From assembly GCA_020638495.1 (NCBI GenBank), contig JACKIN010000003.1:186001-250000 (forward strand): a stretch of 64,000 nt of DNA, read 5' to 3'. A program made the translations under genes and the position numbers. This document shows, one piece after another, positions 27,782 to 36,083 of the stretch (positions are counted from its first letter, which is position 1; every line of letters starts with the position of its first letter). The notes under the pieces are model-generated. The model searched no databases. It saw nothing but the letters and a program-made list of their open reading frames with translations, and was not told the origin of the DNA. Source of the stretch: Geminicoccaceae bacterium. Lineage in GTDB: Bacteria > Pseudomonadota > Alphaproteobacteria > Geminicoccales > Geminicoccaceae.

Positions 27782-28705
27782 TCAGCTGAAGAGGACGGAC
27801 GACAGCAGCCGGCGACCCTTGATGGTCAGCGGATGGGTCGGGCCGAGCGCTTCGAAGAACCGCACCAGCTGCTTTCTCGCTCCGTCGTCGCGCCATTCCC
27901 GGTCCCGCTTCACGATCTGGCGGAGATGCTCCATCGCCTGCTCGACCTGGCCGCGCAGGAAGAGCGCGGTCGCCAGATCGTAGCGGGCGTCGTGATCGTC
28001 CGCATTGCCCTCGATACGCCGGGCCAGCTCCGCCGGATCACCGAGCGTGCCGGCCTCCTTGGCGAGCGCCACGGCCGACTTCGCACCGGTGACGGCGGCA
28101 TGCTTGGCGGCCGCGGCCGGCACGTCGCCCAAAAGCTGCTCGGCCTCGGCGAGATCGCCCGCGGCGAGCAGGCAGCGGGCGAGGCCGCCCAGCGCCTCGG
28201 GATTCTCCGGCTCCTGCTCCAGCACGCCGCCGAAGAGCTCGCCGGCGGCGTCGAGCTCGCCCGCCTCGAGCGCCGCCTTGGCCTCCTCGAGCTGGACATC
28301 GACGCTGGCCGGGCCGAGCGGGCCGCCGGTCAGCTTCTCGACCAGCGCCTTGATCTGGCTCTCGGGCTGCGCACCGGCGAAGCCCGTCACCGGCTGGCCC
28401 TGGGCGAAGGCGTAGACCGTCGGCACCGACTGCACCCGGAGCTGCTGGGCGAGCTCGGGGTTCTGGTCGATGTCGATCTTGACCAGCTTGACCTTGCCGC
28501 CGGCCTGCTTGACCACCTTCTCGAGCACCGGGGTGAGCTGCTTGCAGGGGCCGCACCAGGTCGCCCAGAAATCGACCAGCACCGGCTGGCGCATGGATTC
28601 CTGGATGACGTCGCGGGCGAAGGATTCGAGGTTGCCGTCCTTGATCAGGTCCGCGCCACCACCCTGCTGCCCGGCCGGAGCCTGCGTGCCGCCAATCATC
28701 TGCAT
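27782..28705 (-). CDS. cnoX: CnoX (YbbN-like) chaperedoxin: thioredoxin plus TPR
   Basis: This 307-residue protein has an N-terminal thioredoxin domain with an intact WCGPC active site (Trp50, Cys51, Cys54) and a C-terminal tetratricopeptide region from about residue 135 (AEAEQLLGDVPAAAAKHAAV, ARYDLATALFLRGQVEQAM). CnoX binds GroEL and protects unfolding proteins during oxidative stress; alphaproteobacterial forms keep the redox-active cysteines, unlike the E. coli protein. The start ATG 28705 gives the usual glycine/glutamine-rich leader (MQMIGGTQAPAGQQGGG). Confidence 0.92.
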   Translation of the reverse strand: MQMIGGTQAPAGQQGGGADLIKDGNLESFARDVIQESMRQPVLVDFWATWCGPCKQLTPVLEKVVKQAGGKVKLVKIDIDQNPELAQQLRVQSVPTVYAFAQGQPVTGFAGAQPESQIKALVEKLTGGPLGPASVDVQLEEAKAALEAGELDAAGELFGGVLEQEPENPEALGGLARCLLAAGDLAEAEQLLGDVPAAAAKHAAVTGAKSAVALAKEAGTLGDPAELARRIEGNADDHDARYDLATALFLRGQVEQAMEHLRQIVKRDREWRDDGARKQLVRFFEALGPTHPLTIKGRRLLSSVLFS

Positions 28706-28927
28706 GTCGAAAAAACCCTTGCTGCCCGCAATTCGCGCCCACCCGATGGCCGGACGCCGACGCCCTCCCGCCGACCGCTTCCGGGTACCACGGGTCAGGC
28801 ATAGATGGAAACCGGACGCCGGCGATGCAAGGCGCGCCGCGGGCCACGCGCAAGCCGCTTGCCAAACCGCCCCCCATCCACTAAATGCCGCGCCTGTGCC
28901 GGAAACGCTTGGCGGATCCGGGCGCGA

Positions 28928-29002
28928 GCGGGCGTAGCTCAGGGGTAGAGCACAACCTTGCCAAGGTTGGGGTCGAGGGTTCGAATCCCTTCGCCCGCTC
29001 CA
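28928..29002 (+). tRNA. tRNA-Gly (anticodon GCC)
   Basis: A 75-base cloverleaf with encoded CCA. The acceptor stem pairs GCGGGCG (28928-28934) with CGCCCGC (28992-28998). The anticodon stem CAACC/GGTTG encloses loop TTGCCAA with anticodon GCC, and the T-loop has GGTTCGAATCC. A T-rich intrinsic terminator follows. Confidence 0.97.
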
Positions 29003-29032
29003 GATTTCCTCCGAGAGATCGAGAAGTCGAAG

Positions 29033-29054
29033 AGCGCCCCAGGGGGCGCTTTTT
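29033..29054 (+). terminator. Intrinsic terminator of tRNA-Gly
   Basis: AGCGCCCC (29033-29040) pairs with GGGGCGCT (29043-29050), and a run of five T residues starts at the base of the stem (29050-29054). It lies about 30 bases beyond the tRNA 3' end. Confidence 0.9.
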
Positions 29055-29166
29055 ATCTTTCCGGGCCTTTTCCGCTACCGTCGCCTTCCACTCTTCCCAC
29101 CGAGCCGACCAGCGACGCCACCACGCGCGCTGATGCCTGTCGATCGGCGGCGGGCGACTACGGCCT

Positions 29167-29391
29167 CTAGCGCCAGCACTCGACCAGCACGGTGTATTCC
29201 TTGGTGCGGGTGCCGACATCGGCGGCCGTCAGGGGCTCGGGGCATCCGGCGGTGGGGCTGGCTTGGTGCCGCATGGTCCATCGAGCTCCGGCAATATCGG
29301 CGCCCTCGAAAGTGCATGTGAAGGCCGGGGCGTCGCGCCATTCGCCGGCGCTGAACGCGATTGTCACGATTTCGGATGTGTGATCTATCAT
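29167..29391 (-). CDS. Small hypothetical protein
   Basis: This 74-codon frame (ATG 29391 to TAG 29167) has G/C-rich third positions over its 3' two thirds and encodes a protein with three cysteines (TCTFEG, AGCPEPL and a C-terminal ECWR). It has no membrane segment or recognised family. It lies antisense to the space between tRNA-Gly and the sugar-binding protein gene. It could be a real small gene or a gene remnant; the A/T-rich 5' end could also hold the promoter of the divergent operon. Confidence 0.4.
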   Translation of the reverse strand: MIDHTSEIVTIAFSAGEWRDAPAFTCTFEGADIAGARWTMRHQASPTAGCPEPLTAADVGTRTKEYTVLVECWR

Positions 29392-29412
29392 CGAGGCGCA
29401 GGGAACGGCAGA

Positions 29413-29431
29413 GGCCGCCCGGGAGGCGGCC
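29413..29431 (+). promoter_or_regulatory. 5' leader hairpin before the CUT2 binding-protein gene
   Basis: GGCCGCC (29413-29419) and GGCGGCC (29425-29431) form a 7-base stem with loop CGGGA, just before the strong ribosome site GGAGG (29439-29443) of the gene starting at 29451. It may protect the mRNA 5' end or affect initiation. Confidence 0.35.
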
Positions 29432-29450
29432 CAGTTGGGAGGTCCAGGAG

Positions 29451-30563
29451 ATGCGGTTGGGATGGCTGGCGGCGGGTGTCGCCATGGTCGGGCTGATGGG
29501 CAGCGACGCGGTCGCGGCGGACAAGTACAAGATCTTCCTGTCGATGAGCTACATCGGCAACGACTGGCAGGCCGAGGCCGCCAACATGGTCAAGGCGATG
29601 GCCGACCATGCCTCGATGCGCGACAAGGTCGACCTGCAGATCCAGGTCGCCGGCCCGAACGCGCAGCGCCAGATCCAGCAGATCAACGCGATGGTGCAGC
29701 AGGGTGCGGACGCCATCATCGTCTACCCGATCTCGCCGACCGCCCTGAACCAGGTGGTCAAGAACGCCTGCGACAAGGGTGTCCTGGTCTTCGCCTACGA
29801 TTCGGTCATCACCGAGCCCTGCGCCTACAACACCACGATCGACCAGGACGAGGCGGGCCGCAAGCCGGCGGAATGGCTGGTCGACCAGCTCGGCGGCGAG
29901 GGCAAGATCGTCGTCATCACCGGCGTCCCCGGCACCTCGGTCGACACCGCGCGCACGGCGGCCGCCAAGGACGTCTTCGCCAAGCACCCGGGCATCGAGA
30001 TCGTCGCCGAGGGCAACGGCATGTGGAGCCAGGCGGTGGCACGGACCGAGCTCTCCAAGATCGTCGCCACCCATCCCTGGTCCGAGATCGACGGGCTCTG
30101 GATGCAGGCGGGCTGCTTCACCGCCGCGTCCATGCAGGACGAGGCCGGGATCGCCGACGCGGACAAGAAGCCCTGCGCCGGCGAGGGCTCCAACGGCCAT
30201 CGCATCCAGATGCTGCCGATCGGGACCGAGGGGATCGAGGGTGCGAACGGCACCTATCGGCCGATGGGCTACCCCAGCATCTCCTACGCCTCGCCGCCCT
30301 ATTCGGGCGCGCTGGCGCTGAAGAACGCGGTCGCCAAGCTCGAGGGCAAGGAGATCCCGCAGCTCACGAGCCTGCCGCTGCCGCTGTACACGAACGACGA
30401 GATCAAGCTCTGCACCGAAGGCACCTGGGCGGAGATGCAGGCGGGCTGCAACGTGTTCCAGCCGGCGCTGGTCTCCAACCCCGGCTGGTTCGGCTCGATC
30501 TACTCCGCCGAGACGCCCGAGATCGGCCTGCAGGCGGCCCTGGTCGGCCAGCCCGAGAACTGA
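29451..30563 (+). CDS. Sugar ABC transporter substrate-binding protein (CUT2, RbsB-like)
   Basis: This 370-residue periplasmic protein binds a monosaccharide for the importer encoded downstream. It has a signal peptide (MRLGWLAAGVAMVGLMGSDA, cleavage after AVAA) and a type I periplasmic binding fold: YKIFLSMSYIGNDWQAEAAN, QINAMVQQGADAIIVYPISP and VFAYDSVITEPCAYNTTIDQ. It has four or five cysteines, more than RbsB. A GGAGGTCCAGGAG ribosome site directly precedes ATG 29451. It heads an operon with a two-domain ATPase, a fused permease and an SMP-30 lactonase. Substrate: probably an aldose or sugar lactone precursor (inference). Confidence 0.92.
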   Translation: MRLGWLAAGVAMVGLMGSDAVAADKYKIFLSMSYIGNDWQAEAANMVKAMADHASMRDKVDLQIQVAGPNAQRQIQQINAMVQQGADAIIVYPISPTALNQVVKNACDKGVLVFAYDSVITEPCAYNTTIDQDEAGRKPAEWLVDQLGGEGKIVVITGVPGTSVDTARTAAAKDVFAKHPGIEIVAEGNGMWSQAVARTELSKIVATHPWSEIDGLWMQAGCFTAASMQDEAGIADADKKPCAGEGSNGHRIQMLPIGTEGIEGANGTYRPMGYPSISYASPPYSGALALKNAVAKLEGKEIPQLTSLPLPLYTNDEIKLCTEGTWAEMQAGCNVFQPALVSNPGWFGSIYSAETPEIGLQAALVGQPEN

Positions 30564-30573
30564 TCTTCAGGCT

Positions 30574-30598
30574 GCGGGAGGGTGTCTCGCCCTCCCGC
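30574..30598 (+). terminator. Intra-operon hairpin after the CUT2 binding-protein gene
   Basis: GCGGGAGGG (30574-30582) and CCCTCCCGC (30590-30598) form a perfect 9-base stem with loop TGTCTCG, 11 bases after the stop of the binding-protein gene and 21 bases before the ATPase start. There is no T-tract. It likely stabilises the upstream message or limits read-through. Confidence 0.65.
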
Positions 30599-30619
30599 CT
30601 TCGGGTGGGATCCCGGTTG

Positions 30620-32161
30620 ATGACCGAGGCTGCGCCGGCGCTGCGCGTCGAGAAGGTCGCCAAGGCCTACGGCGCGACCGTGGCGCTGGACGGCGCCTCG
30701 TTCGCCGTCCGGGCGGGCGAGGTGCACGCCCTCCTGGGCGAGAACGGGGCCGGCAAGTCGACCATGGTCAAGCTCCTGTCCGGCCTGGTGCAGCCGGACA
30801 GCGGCAGCATCAGCCTGGCGGGCCAGGAGGTCCGCCTGCGTCGGCCGGCCGAGGCGCACCGGCACGGCGTGCAGACCGCGTTCCAGGAGATGACCCTGGT
30901 GCGCGACCTGACGGTCGCCCAGAACATGCTGCTGCCCAACGCGCCGACCCTTCTCGGCCAGCTGCGCGGGCGGCTGGGCGAGCGCCGGGTGGCGGAGCAT
31001 CTGGCGCGCCTCGGCCTGGAGAGCATCGACCCGCGCGCCGAGATCCGCGACCTCGAGCTGCCGCAGCGGCAGAAGATCGAGATCGCCCGCGCCGTCTTTC
31101 GCCGCCCGCGCCTGCTGCTGCTCGACGAGCCGACCTCGACGCTGTCGGGCCGCGACATCGACTGGCTCGGCGAGCTGATCGCGGGCGTCGGCCAGGATGG
31201 CGTCACGGTGGTGTTCATCTCGCACCGCCTGTCGGAGGTGCGCCAGCTCTGTGACCGCCTGACGGTGCTGCGCAATGGCCGGGACATCGGCACCGCCGAG
31301 GTCGACGCGATCGGCGACGACGAGGTGATACGGATGATCATCGGCCGCTCGCTCGCCGCCACCTTCCCGCCGCGGCCGGCCCCGCGGCCCTGGCCGGCGG
31401 ATGCCGTGCCGGTGCTGGCAGCGAGCGGCCTCGCCACCGACGGCAAGCTCGCCGACGCCGGCTTCGCGCTGCGGCCGGGCGAGATCCTGGGCGTCGCCGG
31501 CCTGCAGGGCATGGGCCAGCGGGAGCTGTTCTTGGCCTGCTTCGGCATGCTGGCGCTGCGTCGCGGCGAGATCCGGGTCGACGGCCGCAAGGTGACCCTG
31601 GCCTCGCCCAAGGACGCCGTGCGCGCCCGGATCGGCATCAGCCTGGTGCCCGAGGACCGCAAGACCGAGGGCCTGTTCCTGAGGCTCGACGGCAGGCGCA
31701 ACATCTCGCTGCCGGTGATCGACCGCTTCACCCGCTGGGGCCTGATCGACGAGGCCCGGGAAACCCGGGCCGTGGCCGGCGTCCTGGCCGAGGTCGAGGT
31801 CCAGCAGCGGGCGATCTACACCAGCGCCGGGGCCTTCAGCGGCGGCAACCAGCAGAAGATCGCCATCGGCAAGTGGCTGCTCGCCGGCAGCCGCATCCTC
31901 TTGATGTTCGATCCGACCCGCGGCGTCGACGTCGGCACCAAGCACCAGCTCTATCTGATGATGCGACGCTTCGCCGACGCCGGCGGCTCGATCCTCTTCC
32001 ACTCGACCGAGATCGCCGAGCTCGTCAATCTCTGCGACCGGGTGATGGTGCTCTACGCCGGCCGCGTCGCCCTGGAGCTCGAGGGGGAGCCGATCGAGGA
32101 GCAGGCGATCATGCGCGCGGCCCTGGGCGAGCTGGCCCGGCCGGCCGGCATCGCGGCATGA
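30620..32161 (+). CDS. Sugar ABC transporter ATP-binding protein (two-domain, RbsA-like)
   Basis: This 513-residue protein contains two nucleotide-binding domains in tandem. Domain 1 (about 1-240) has an intact Walker A GENGAGKST and Walker B LLLLDEPTSTL, but its signature reads LELPQRQKIEIARAV. Domain 2 (about 260-513) has a degenerate Walker A (GLQGMGQRELF) and the signature SGGNQQKIAIGKWL, as usual in CUT2 ATPases such as RbsA and XylG. It energises the permease at 32158. ATG 30620 follows the binding-protein hairpin. Its stop overlaps the permease start (ATGA). Confidence 0.93.
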   Translation: MTEAAPALRVEKVAKAYGATVALDGASFAVRAGEVHALLGENGAGKSTMVKLLSGLVQPDSGSISLAGQEVRLRRPAEAHRHGVQTAFQEMTLVRDLTVAQNMLLPNAPTLLGQLRGRLGERRVAEHLARLGLESIDPRAEIRDLELPQRQKIEIARAVFRRPRLLLLDEPTSTLSGRDIDWLGELIAGVGQDGVTVVFISHRLSEVRQLCDRLTVLRNGRDIGTAEVDAIGDDEVIRMIIGRSLAATFPPRPAPRPWPADAVPVLAASGLATDGKLADAGFALRPGEILGVAGLQGMGQRELFLACFGMLALRRGEIRVDGRKVTLASPKDAVRARIGISLVPEDRKTEGLFLRLDGRRNISLPVIDRFTRWGLIDEARETRAVAGVLAEVEVQQRAIYTSAGAFSGGNQQKIAIGKWLLAGSRILLMFDPTRGVDVGTKHQLYLMMRRFADAGGSILFHSTEIAELVNLCDRVMVLYAGRVALELEGEPIEEQAIMRAALGELARPAGIAA

Positions 32162-34212
32162 GCGCCGCGGCCCTGCCGCTGGCGGGCCGGCGCCCGCGCC
32201 GGGGCATGCGGCTCGGCCGGCATCGCGGCCTCCTGGTCGCCCTCGTCGTGTTCGCGCTGCTCTTCGCCGTTGCCGACGCGATCACGCCTGGGTCATTCAG
32301 CTACTTCGAGCTCAGCTTCATGTCCTCGGGCGGCGCCACCCTGGCGCTGGCCGGCATGGGCCAGACGGTGGTCGTCCTGACCGGCGGGTTCGACCTCTCG
32401 GCCGGCGCGGTGGTGTCCCTGGTCAATGTCGTGCTTGCCACCTGGATGGGCCCCGAGCCGCCGAGCCAGATCCTCTTCGGCCTCGTCGCCATCGGCATCG
32501 GCGCCACGGTCGGCGCGGTCAACGGCTTCTTCGTCGCCGTGGTCCGCCTGCAGCCCATCGTCGTCACCCTCTCGACCATGTTCATCGTCCAGGGGATCAC
32601 CCTTCTGATCATGGACAAGCCGGGCGGCCTGATCGCGCCCGAGTTCTCGGCTTTCCTCGCCGGCGACGCGATCCCCGACCGGCTGCCGGCGCCGGTCGTG
32701 GTCATCGCCGCAGCGGTCGCCTTCTGGCTCCTGCTCAAGAACACGCGCTTCGGCGTCGCCCTCTATGCGATCGGCTCGGACCCGGAGGCGGCCAGGGCCG
32801 CGGGCCTGCCGACTCGGGCCATCCAGCTCGGCGCCTATGTCGTGGCCGGCATGTTCTACGGTGCGGCGGGGGCGTTCATCTCGGCCCAGACCGGGTCGGC
32901 CGACCCCTTGATCGGCGGGCCGATGCTGCTGCAGATCTTCACCGCCGTGGTGCTCGGCGGCACGCTCCTGGGGGGCGGGCGCGGCGGCTGCCTCGGCACG
33001 GTGGTGGGCGCCTACACCCTGGTGCTGGTGGTCAACATCCTGCTCGTCCTCAACGTCTCCGCCTACTACAGCTCGGTCGCCGAGGGCGCGATCCTGATCA
33101 TGGCCGTGCTCGCCGCCTCCTTGAACCGGCGCTCGGCGATCGCCGACTATCTCCGCCTCGGCTGGCTCGAGCTCCGTGCCCGCCACGACGGCACGGCACC
33201 GTCAGCGCATGCCGGCGAAGCACGGCCCTTCGCCCTGCAGCGGCCCGAGGTGGCACTGGCGCCCGTGTCCTGGCTCGAGCGCCACCGCGAGCTGCTGCGC
33301 TACGTCCTGCCGGCCTATGCCGGCTTCGTCCTGGTCCTGGTGGCGACCCATCTCGTCTACGGCAATGCCCTGACCAACCCCGCCTACTTCAACTCGCTGA
33401 TCGTGCTGGCCTCGTTCCTGGTCGTGCTGGCGCTTGGCCAGGGCGCCGTGATCCTCACCGGCGGCCTCGACTTGTCGCTGCCCTGGATGATCGGGCTGTG
33501 CGGCATCCTGGTGGCTGGGCTGGTGCGCGGCTCCGACGAGGCGGCGCTCTGGGCGATACCGCTGGGCCTCGCGCTCGGGGCCGGCCTCGGCGCCCTCAAC
33601 GGCGCCGGGATCGTCCTCCTCGGCCTGCCGCCGATCGTCATGACGCTGGCCATGAACGGCATCCTGCAGGGTGCGGCACTGGTCTACAGCAACGGCACGC
33701 CGGACGGCTTCGCCTCGCCGGGCATGCGCTGGTTCATGACCGGCCGGCTCCTGGGCGTGACACCCGTGGTCTGGTTCGTCGCCGCCTTCGTCGGTGCGGC
33801 ACTGGTGCTGCTCGGGCGCACCGCGTTCGGCCGGCGCGTCTACGCGGTCGGCAACGGTGCCCTCGTGGCCCGGCTCAGCGGCGTTGGCGTCGGCGGCACG
33901 CTGATCGGCGTCTACGCGCTGTCGGGTCTCTGCGCGGCGCTGGTCGGCATCCTGCTCGCCAGCTTCAGCGGCCAGGCCAGCCTCGGCATGGGCGACGGAT
34001 ATCTCCTGCCGTCGATCGCCGTCGTGGTGGTCGGCGGCACGCTGATCACCGGCGGCCGCGGCCACTATCTGGGCATGCTCGGCGGCGTCCTCCTGCTGAC
34101 CGCGCTCGCCACGCTGCTGGCCGGCACGACGCTGCCGTTCGCCGTGCGCGACATCATCTACGGGCTCGTCGTTCTGGCCGCGGTCCTGGCGCTGCGCGAG
34201 CGTCACGCATGA
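32158..34212 (+). CDS. Fused two-domain sugar ABC permease (RbsC-RbsC type)
   Basis: This 684-residue membrane protein contains two complete CUT2 permease domains in one chain. The first (about 20-325) shows GMGQTVVVLTGGFDLSAGAV and the second (about 380-684) shows ALGQGAVILTGGLDLSLPWM, both the conserved family box; each also has a later ALGSDPEAARAAGL- or AVGNGALVARLSGV-type loop. Ordinary RbsC proteins are about 320 residues and work as dimers, so this looks like a covalent heterodimer. A charged linker of about 50 residues joins the halves. The gene overlaps the ATPase by ATGA. SMP-30 lactonase follows 64 bases later. Confidence 0.93.
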   Translation: MSAAALPLAGRRPRRGMRLGRHRGLLVALVVFALLFAVADAITPGSFSYFELSFMSSGGATLALAGMGQTVVVLTGGFDLSAGAVVSLVNVVLATWMGPEPPSQILFGLVAIGIGATVGAVNGFFVAVVRLQPIVVTLSTMFIVQGITLLIMDKPGGLIAPEFSAFLAGDAIPDRLPAPVVVIAAAVAFWLLLKNTRFGVALYAIGSDPEAARAAGLPTRAIQLGAYVVAGMFYGAAGAFISAQTGSADPLIGGPMLLQIFTAVVLGGTLLGGGRGGCLGTVVGAYTLVLVVNILLVLNVSAYYSSVAEGAILIMAVLAASLNRRSAIADYLRLGWLELRARHDGTAPSAHAGEARPFALQRPEVALAPVSWLERHRELLRYVLPAYAGFVLVLVATHLVYGNALTNPAYFNSLIVLASFLVVLALGQGAVILTGGLDLSLPWMIGLCGILVAGLVRGSDEAALWAIPLGLALGAGLGALNGAGIVLLGLPPIVMTLAMNGILQGAALVYSNGTPDGFASPGMRWFMTGRLLGVTPVVWFVAAFVGAALVLLGRTAFGRRVYAVGNGALVARLSGVGVGGTLIGVYALSGLCAALVGILLASFSGQASLGMGDGYLLPSIAVVVVGGTLITGGRGHYLGMLGGVLLLTALATLLAGTTLPFAVRDIIYGLVVLAAVLALRERHA

Positions 34213-34276
34213 GCCGGGGGGCGGGGCATCGCGGGCCGCCGCCGGGTCGGATTCCAGACTGAAGGGGAGAGCGAGG

Positions 34277-35149
34277 ATGCGGATCGAGGTTCTGGTCGAC
34301 GTCAAGACCACGCTGGGCGAGGGACCCTTGTGGGACGTGGACGAGCAGCGGCTGTACTGGATCGACAGCTTCGACGGCCGGGTGTTCCGCTGCACCGCCG
34401 ATGGGCGCGAGGTGCGGGCCTGGGACGTGCCGATGAAGATCGGCTCGATGTGCCTGCGCAAGGGCGGCGGGGCCGTGGTGTCCCTGCAGCGCGGCTTTCA
34501 TTTCCTCGACCTCGCATCCGGCGAGGTCACCTTGATCCACGACCCCGAGCCGGACAAGCCGCACAACCGCCTCAACGACGGCAAGGTCGACCGGCGGGGC
34601 CGGTTCGTCGCGGGCTCGATGGACACGCAGGAGGCCGGCCCCAACGGCAGCCTCTACCGGCTCGATCCCGATCTGAGCGTGACCCGGCTCGAGGACGGCA
34701 TCATCGTCAGCAACGGCCCGTGCTGGAGCCCCGACGGCGGCACGTTCTATTTCACCGATTCCTGGTCCGGCGAAATCTCGGCCTACGACTACGATCTCGC
34801 CACCGGCGCCATCGCCAACAAGCGCACCTTCGCCCGGATGGAATATCAGGGCGCCGGCTTCGACGGTGCGACGGTCGATGCCGAGGGCGGGGTCTGGAGC
34901 GCTGTGGTCTATGTCGGCAAGCTCGTCCGCTACCTGCCCGACGGGCGGGTCGACCGGGTGATCGACATGCCGGTCAAGAAGGCCACCAGCGTCAATTTCG
35001 GCGGCCCGAACCTGGACATCCTCTACGTCACCTCGATGGCCAAGCCGCCGCTTCCCCGCTTCCCCGACGACCCGCAGCCGCGCGGCTCCCTGTTCGCCAT
35101 CCATGGTCTCGGCATCCAGGGTGTTCCCGAGCCGCGCTTCGCCGGCTAG
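34277..35149 (+). CDS. SMP-30/gluconolactonase family sugar lactonase
   Basis: This 290-residue six-bladed beta-propeller enzyme probably opens a sugar-acid lactone. Metal-site segments typical of the family are LGEGPLWDVDEQRLYWID (Glu near residue 15), PHNRLNDGKVDRRGRFVAGS (Asn and Asp) and GIIVSNGPCWSPDGGTFYFT. Its place as last gene of the CUT2 operon suggests that the imported sugar is oxidised to a lactone which this enzyme hydrolyses (inference). ATG 34277 follows a GGGGAGAG ribosome site. Confidence 0.92.
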   Translation: MRIEVLVDVKTTLGEGPLWDVDEQRLYWIDSFDGRVFRCTADGREVRAWDVPMKIGSMCLRKGGGAVVSLQRGFHFLDLASGEVTLIHDPEPDKPHNRLNDGKVDRRGRFVAGSMDTQEAGPNGSLYRLDPDLSVTRLEDGIIVSNGPCWSPDGGTFYFTDSWSGEISAYDYDLATGAIANKRTFARMEYQGAGFDGATVDAEGGVWSAVVYVGKLVRYLPDGRVDRVIDMPVKKATSVNFGGPNLDILYVTSMAKPPLPRFPDDPQPRGSLFAIHGLGIQGVPEPRFAG

Positions 35150-35192
35150 GTGCCGGTCCGAGCGGCAGGGCGTGACGAACCACCGAAAGGCG

Positions 35193-35500
35193 CTACGAGG
35201 TCAGCGCCCCCGCCGTCATGCCCTGCACCATGAACTTCTGCAGGAGAATGAAGGCCACGACCAAGGGCAGGCTGGCCAGCATCGAGAAGGCCATCATGCC
35301 GCTCCAGTCCGTGACGAACTCGGCCATGAGGCTGTAGATCGCCATGGTCAGCACCCGGTTCTCCCAGGCCTCGACCAGCACCATGGTTCAAGAGATGGCA
35401 CTCATGCGCGTGCAGCCGTCGACCATCGCCGCCGCCTCCATGGCCGGCGATATGTTGATGAAGTAGCTGCCTGGCATGTGGATGTAGAACGGTAGAGTAA
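35193..35500 (-). pseudogene. Decayed duplicate of the MalG-like permease 3' end
   Basis: This stretch is a partial copy of the permease gene at 36084. Bases 35193-35386 match 36084-36277 almost base for base, ending in the same QKFMVQGMTAGALTS-type C-terminus. An 81-base (27-codon) block of the intact gene is then missing, and the homology resumes as a more diverged segment to about 35495 (SYFINISPAMEAAAMVDGCTRM against SYFMNISPAMEEAAM in the intact gene, paraphrased). A stop interrupts the frame near the junction (AACCATGG region). Homology ends where the foreign-looking gene at 35501 begins. Confidence 0.85.
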
Positions 35501-36067
35501 ATGCCCAAAGCCAAAGACGAAAGCCGCCGCCGGTATCCGTCCGAACCCTTGGCCCGCGCTGAAGTTTTGCAGCGCCTCGCACCACATTTCGAATTTTTCG
35601 AAGAGGTTAAAGCAGAAAGCGCTAATGGGGACGTCATGCGGATTGACGCGGTCTCGCAATGCCGGTTGACCGGCTGGACCTTCGGCTGGGAGTTTAAGCG
35701 GTCGCACCTGTTTAAAAGTGAGTTCGCTGACGCCATGCGGCAGGGAATCCACTATCGACTGTCTCGTATCGCCGACGCCCGCTTGCCTACCCACAAGGGG
35801 TTACAATTGCCAGCAATAGTTCTTTTCCCCGATTGGCTTGGCGAACACGACGATGACGTGACGAACTACGGTAGGGAAGCCGAAGGAATGCGTTTGGTGG
35901 GCGCTCAATTTCGTGTCGGAACGATGCGACAATCGGGCGATGAAAGGTTCGCCTTCATTATGGGCCAATCTGCCATTTGGCATTCAGCGTCGGGTTGGAC
36001 CAAGAATGCGGAAGGCCTGTTGTTGGGCAAACGCAGCCTTGGCTCGACGCGAAAGAACGACCGCTGA
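35501..36067 (+). CDS. Putative PD-(D/E)XK-like nuclease in a foreign-looking insert
   Basis: This 188-residue protein has no firmly recognised family. Residues Glu35, Asp49 (MRIDAV) and Glu64-Phe-Lys66 (FGWEFKRS), followed by EFADAMRQGIHYR, form an E...D...ExK pattern typical of PD-(D/E)XK nucleases. The N-terminus is basic (MPKAKDESRRR). Codon use is clearly different from the neighbours, with many A- and T-ending codons. It lies antisense and directly between the decayed permease copy (35193-35500) and the intact permease (36084). The context suggests horizontal acquisition; nuclease activity is a motif-based guess. Confidence 0.6.
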   Translation: MPKAKDESRRRYPSEPLARAEVLQRLAPHFEFFEEVKAESANGDVMRIDAVSQCRLTGWTFGWEFKRSHLFKSEFADAMRQGIHYRLSRIADARLPTHKGLQLPAIVLFPDWLGEHDDDVTNYGREAEGMRLVGAQFRVGTMRQSGDERFAFIMGQSAIWHSASGWTKNAEGLLLGKRSLGSTRKNDR

Positions 36068-36083
36068 AATAGGCGCTTGGCCC

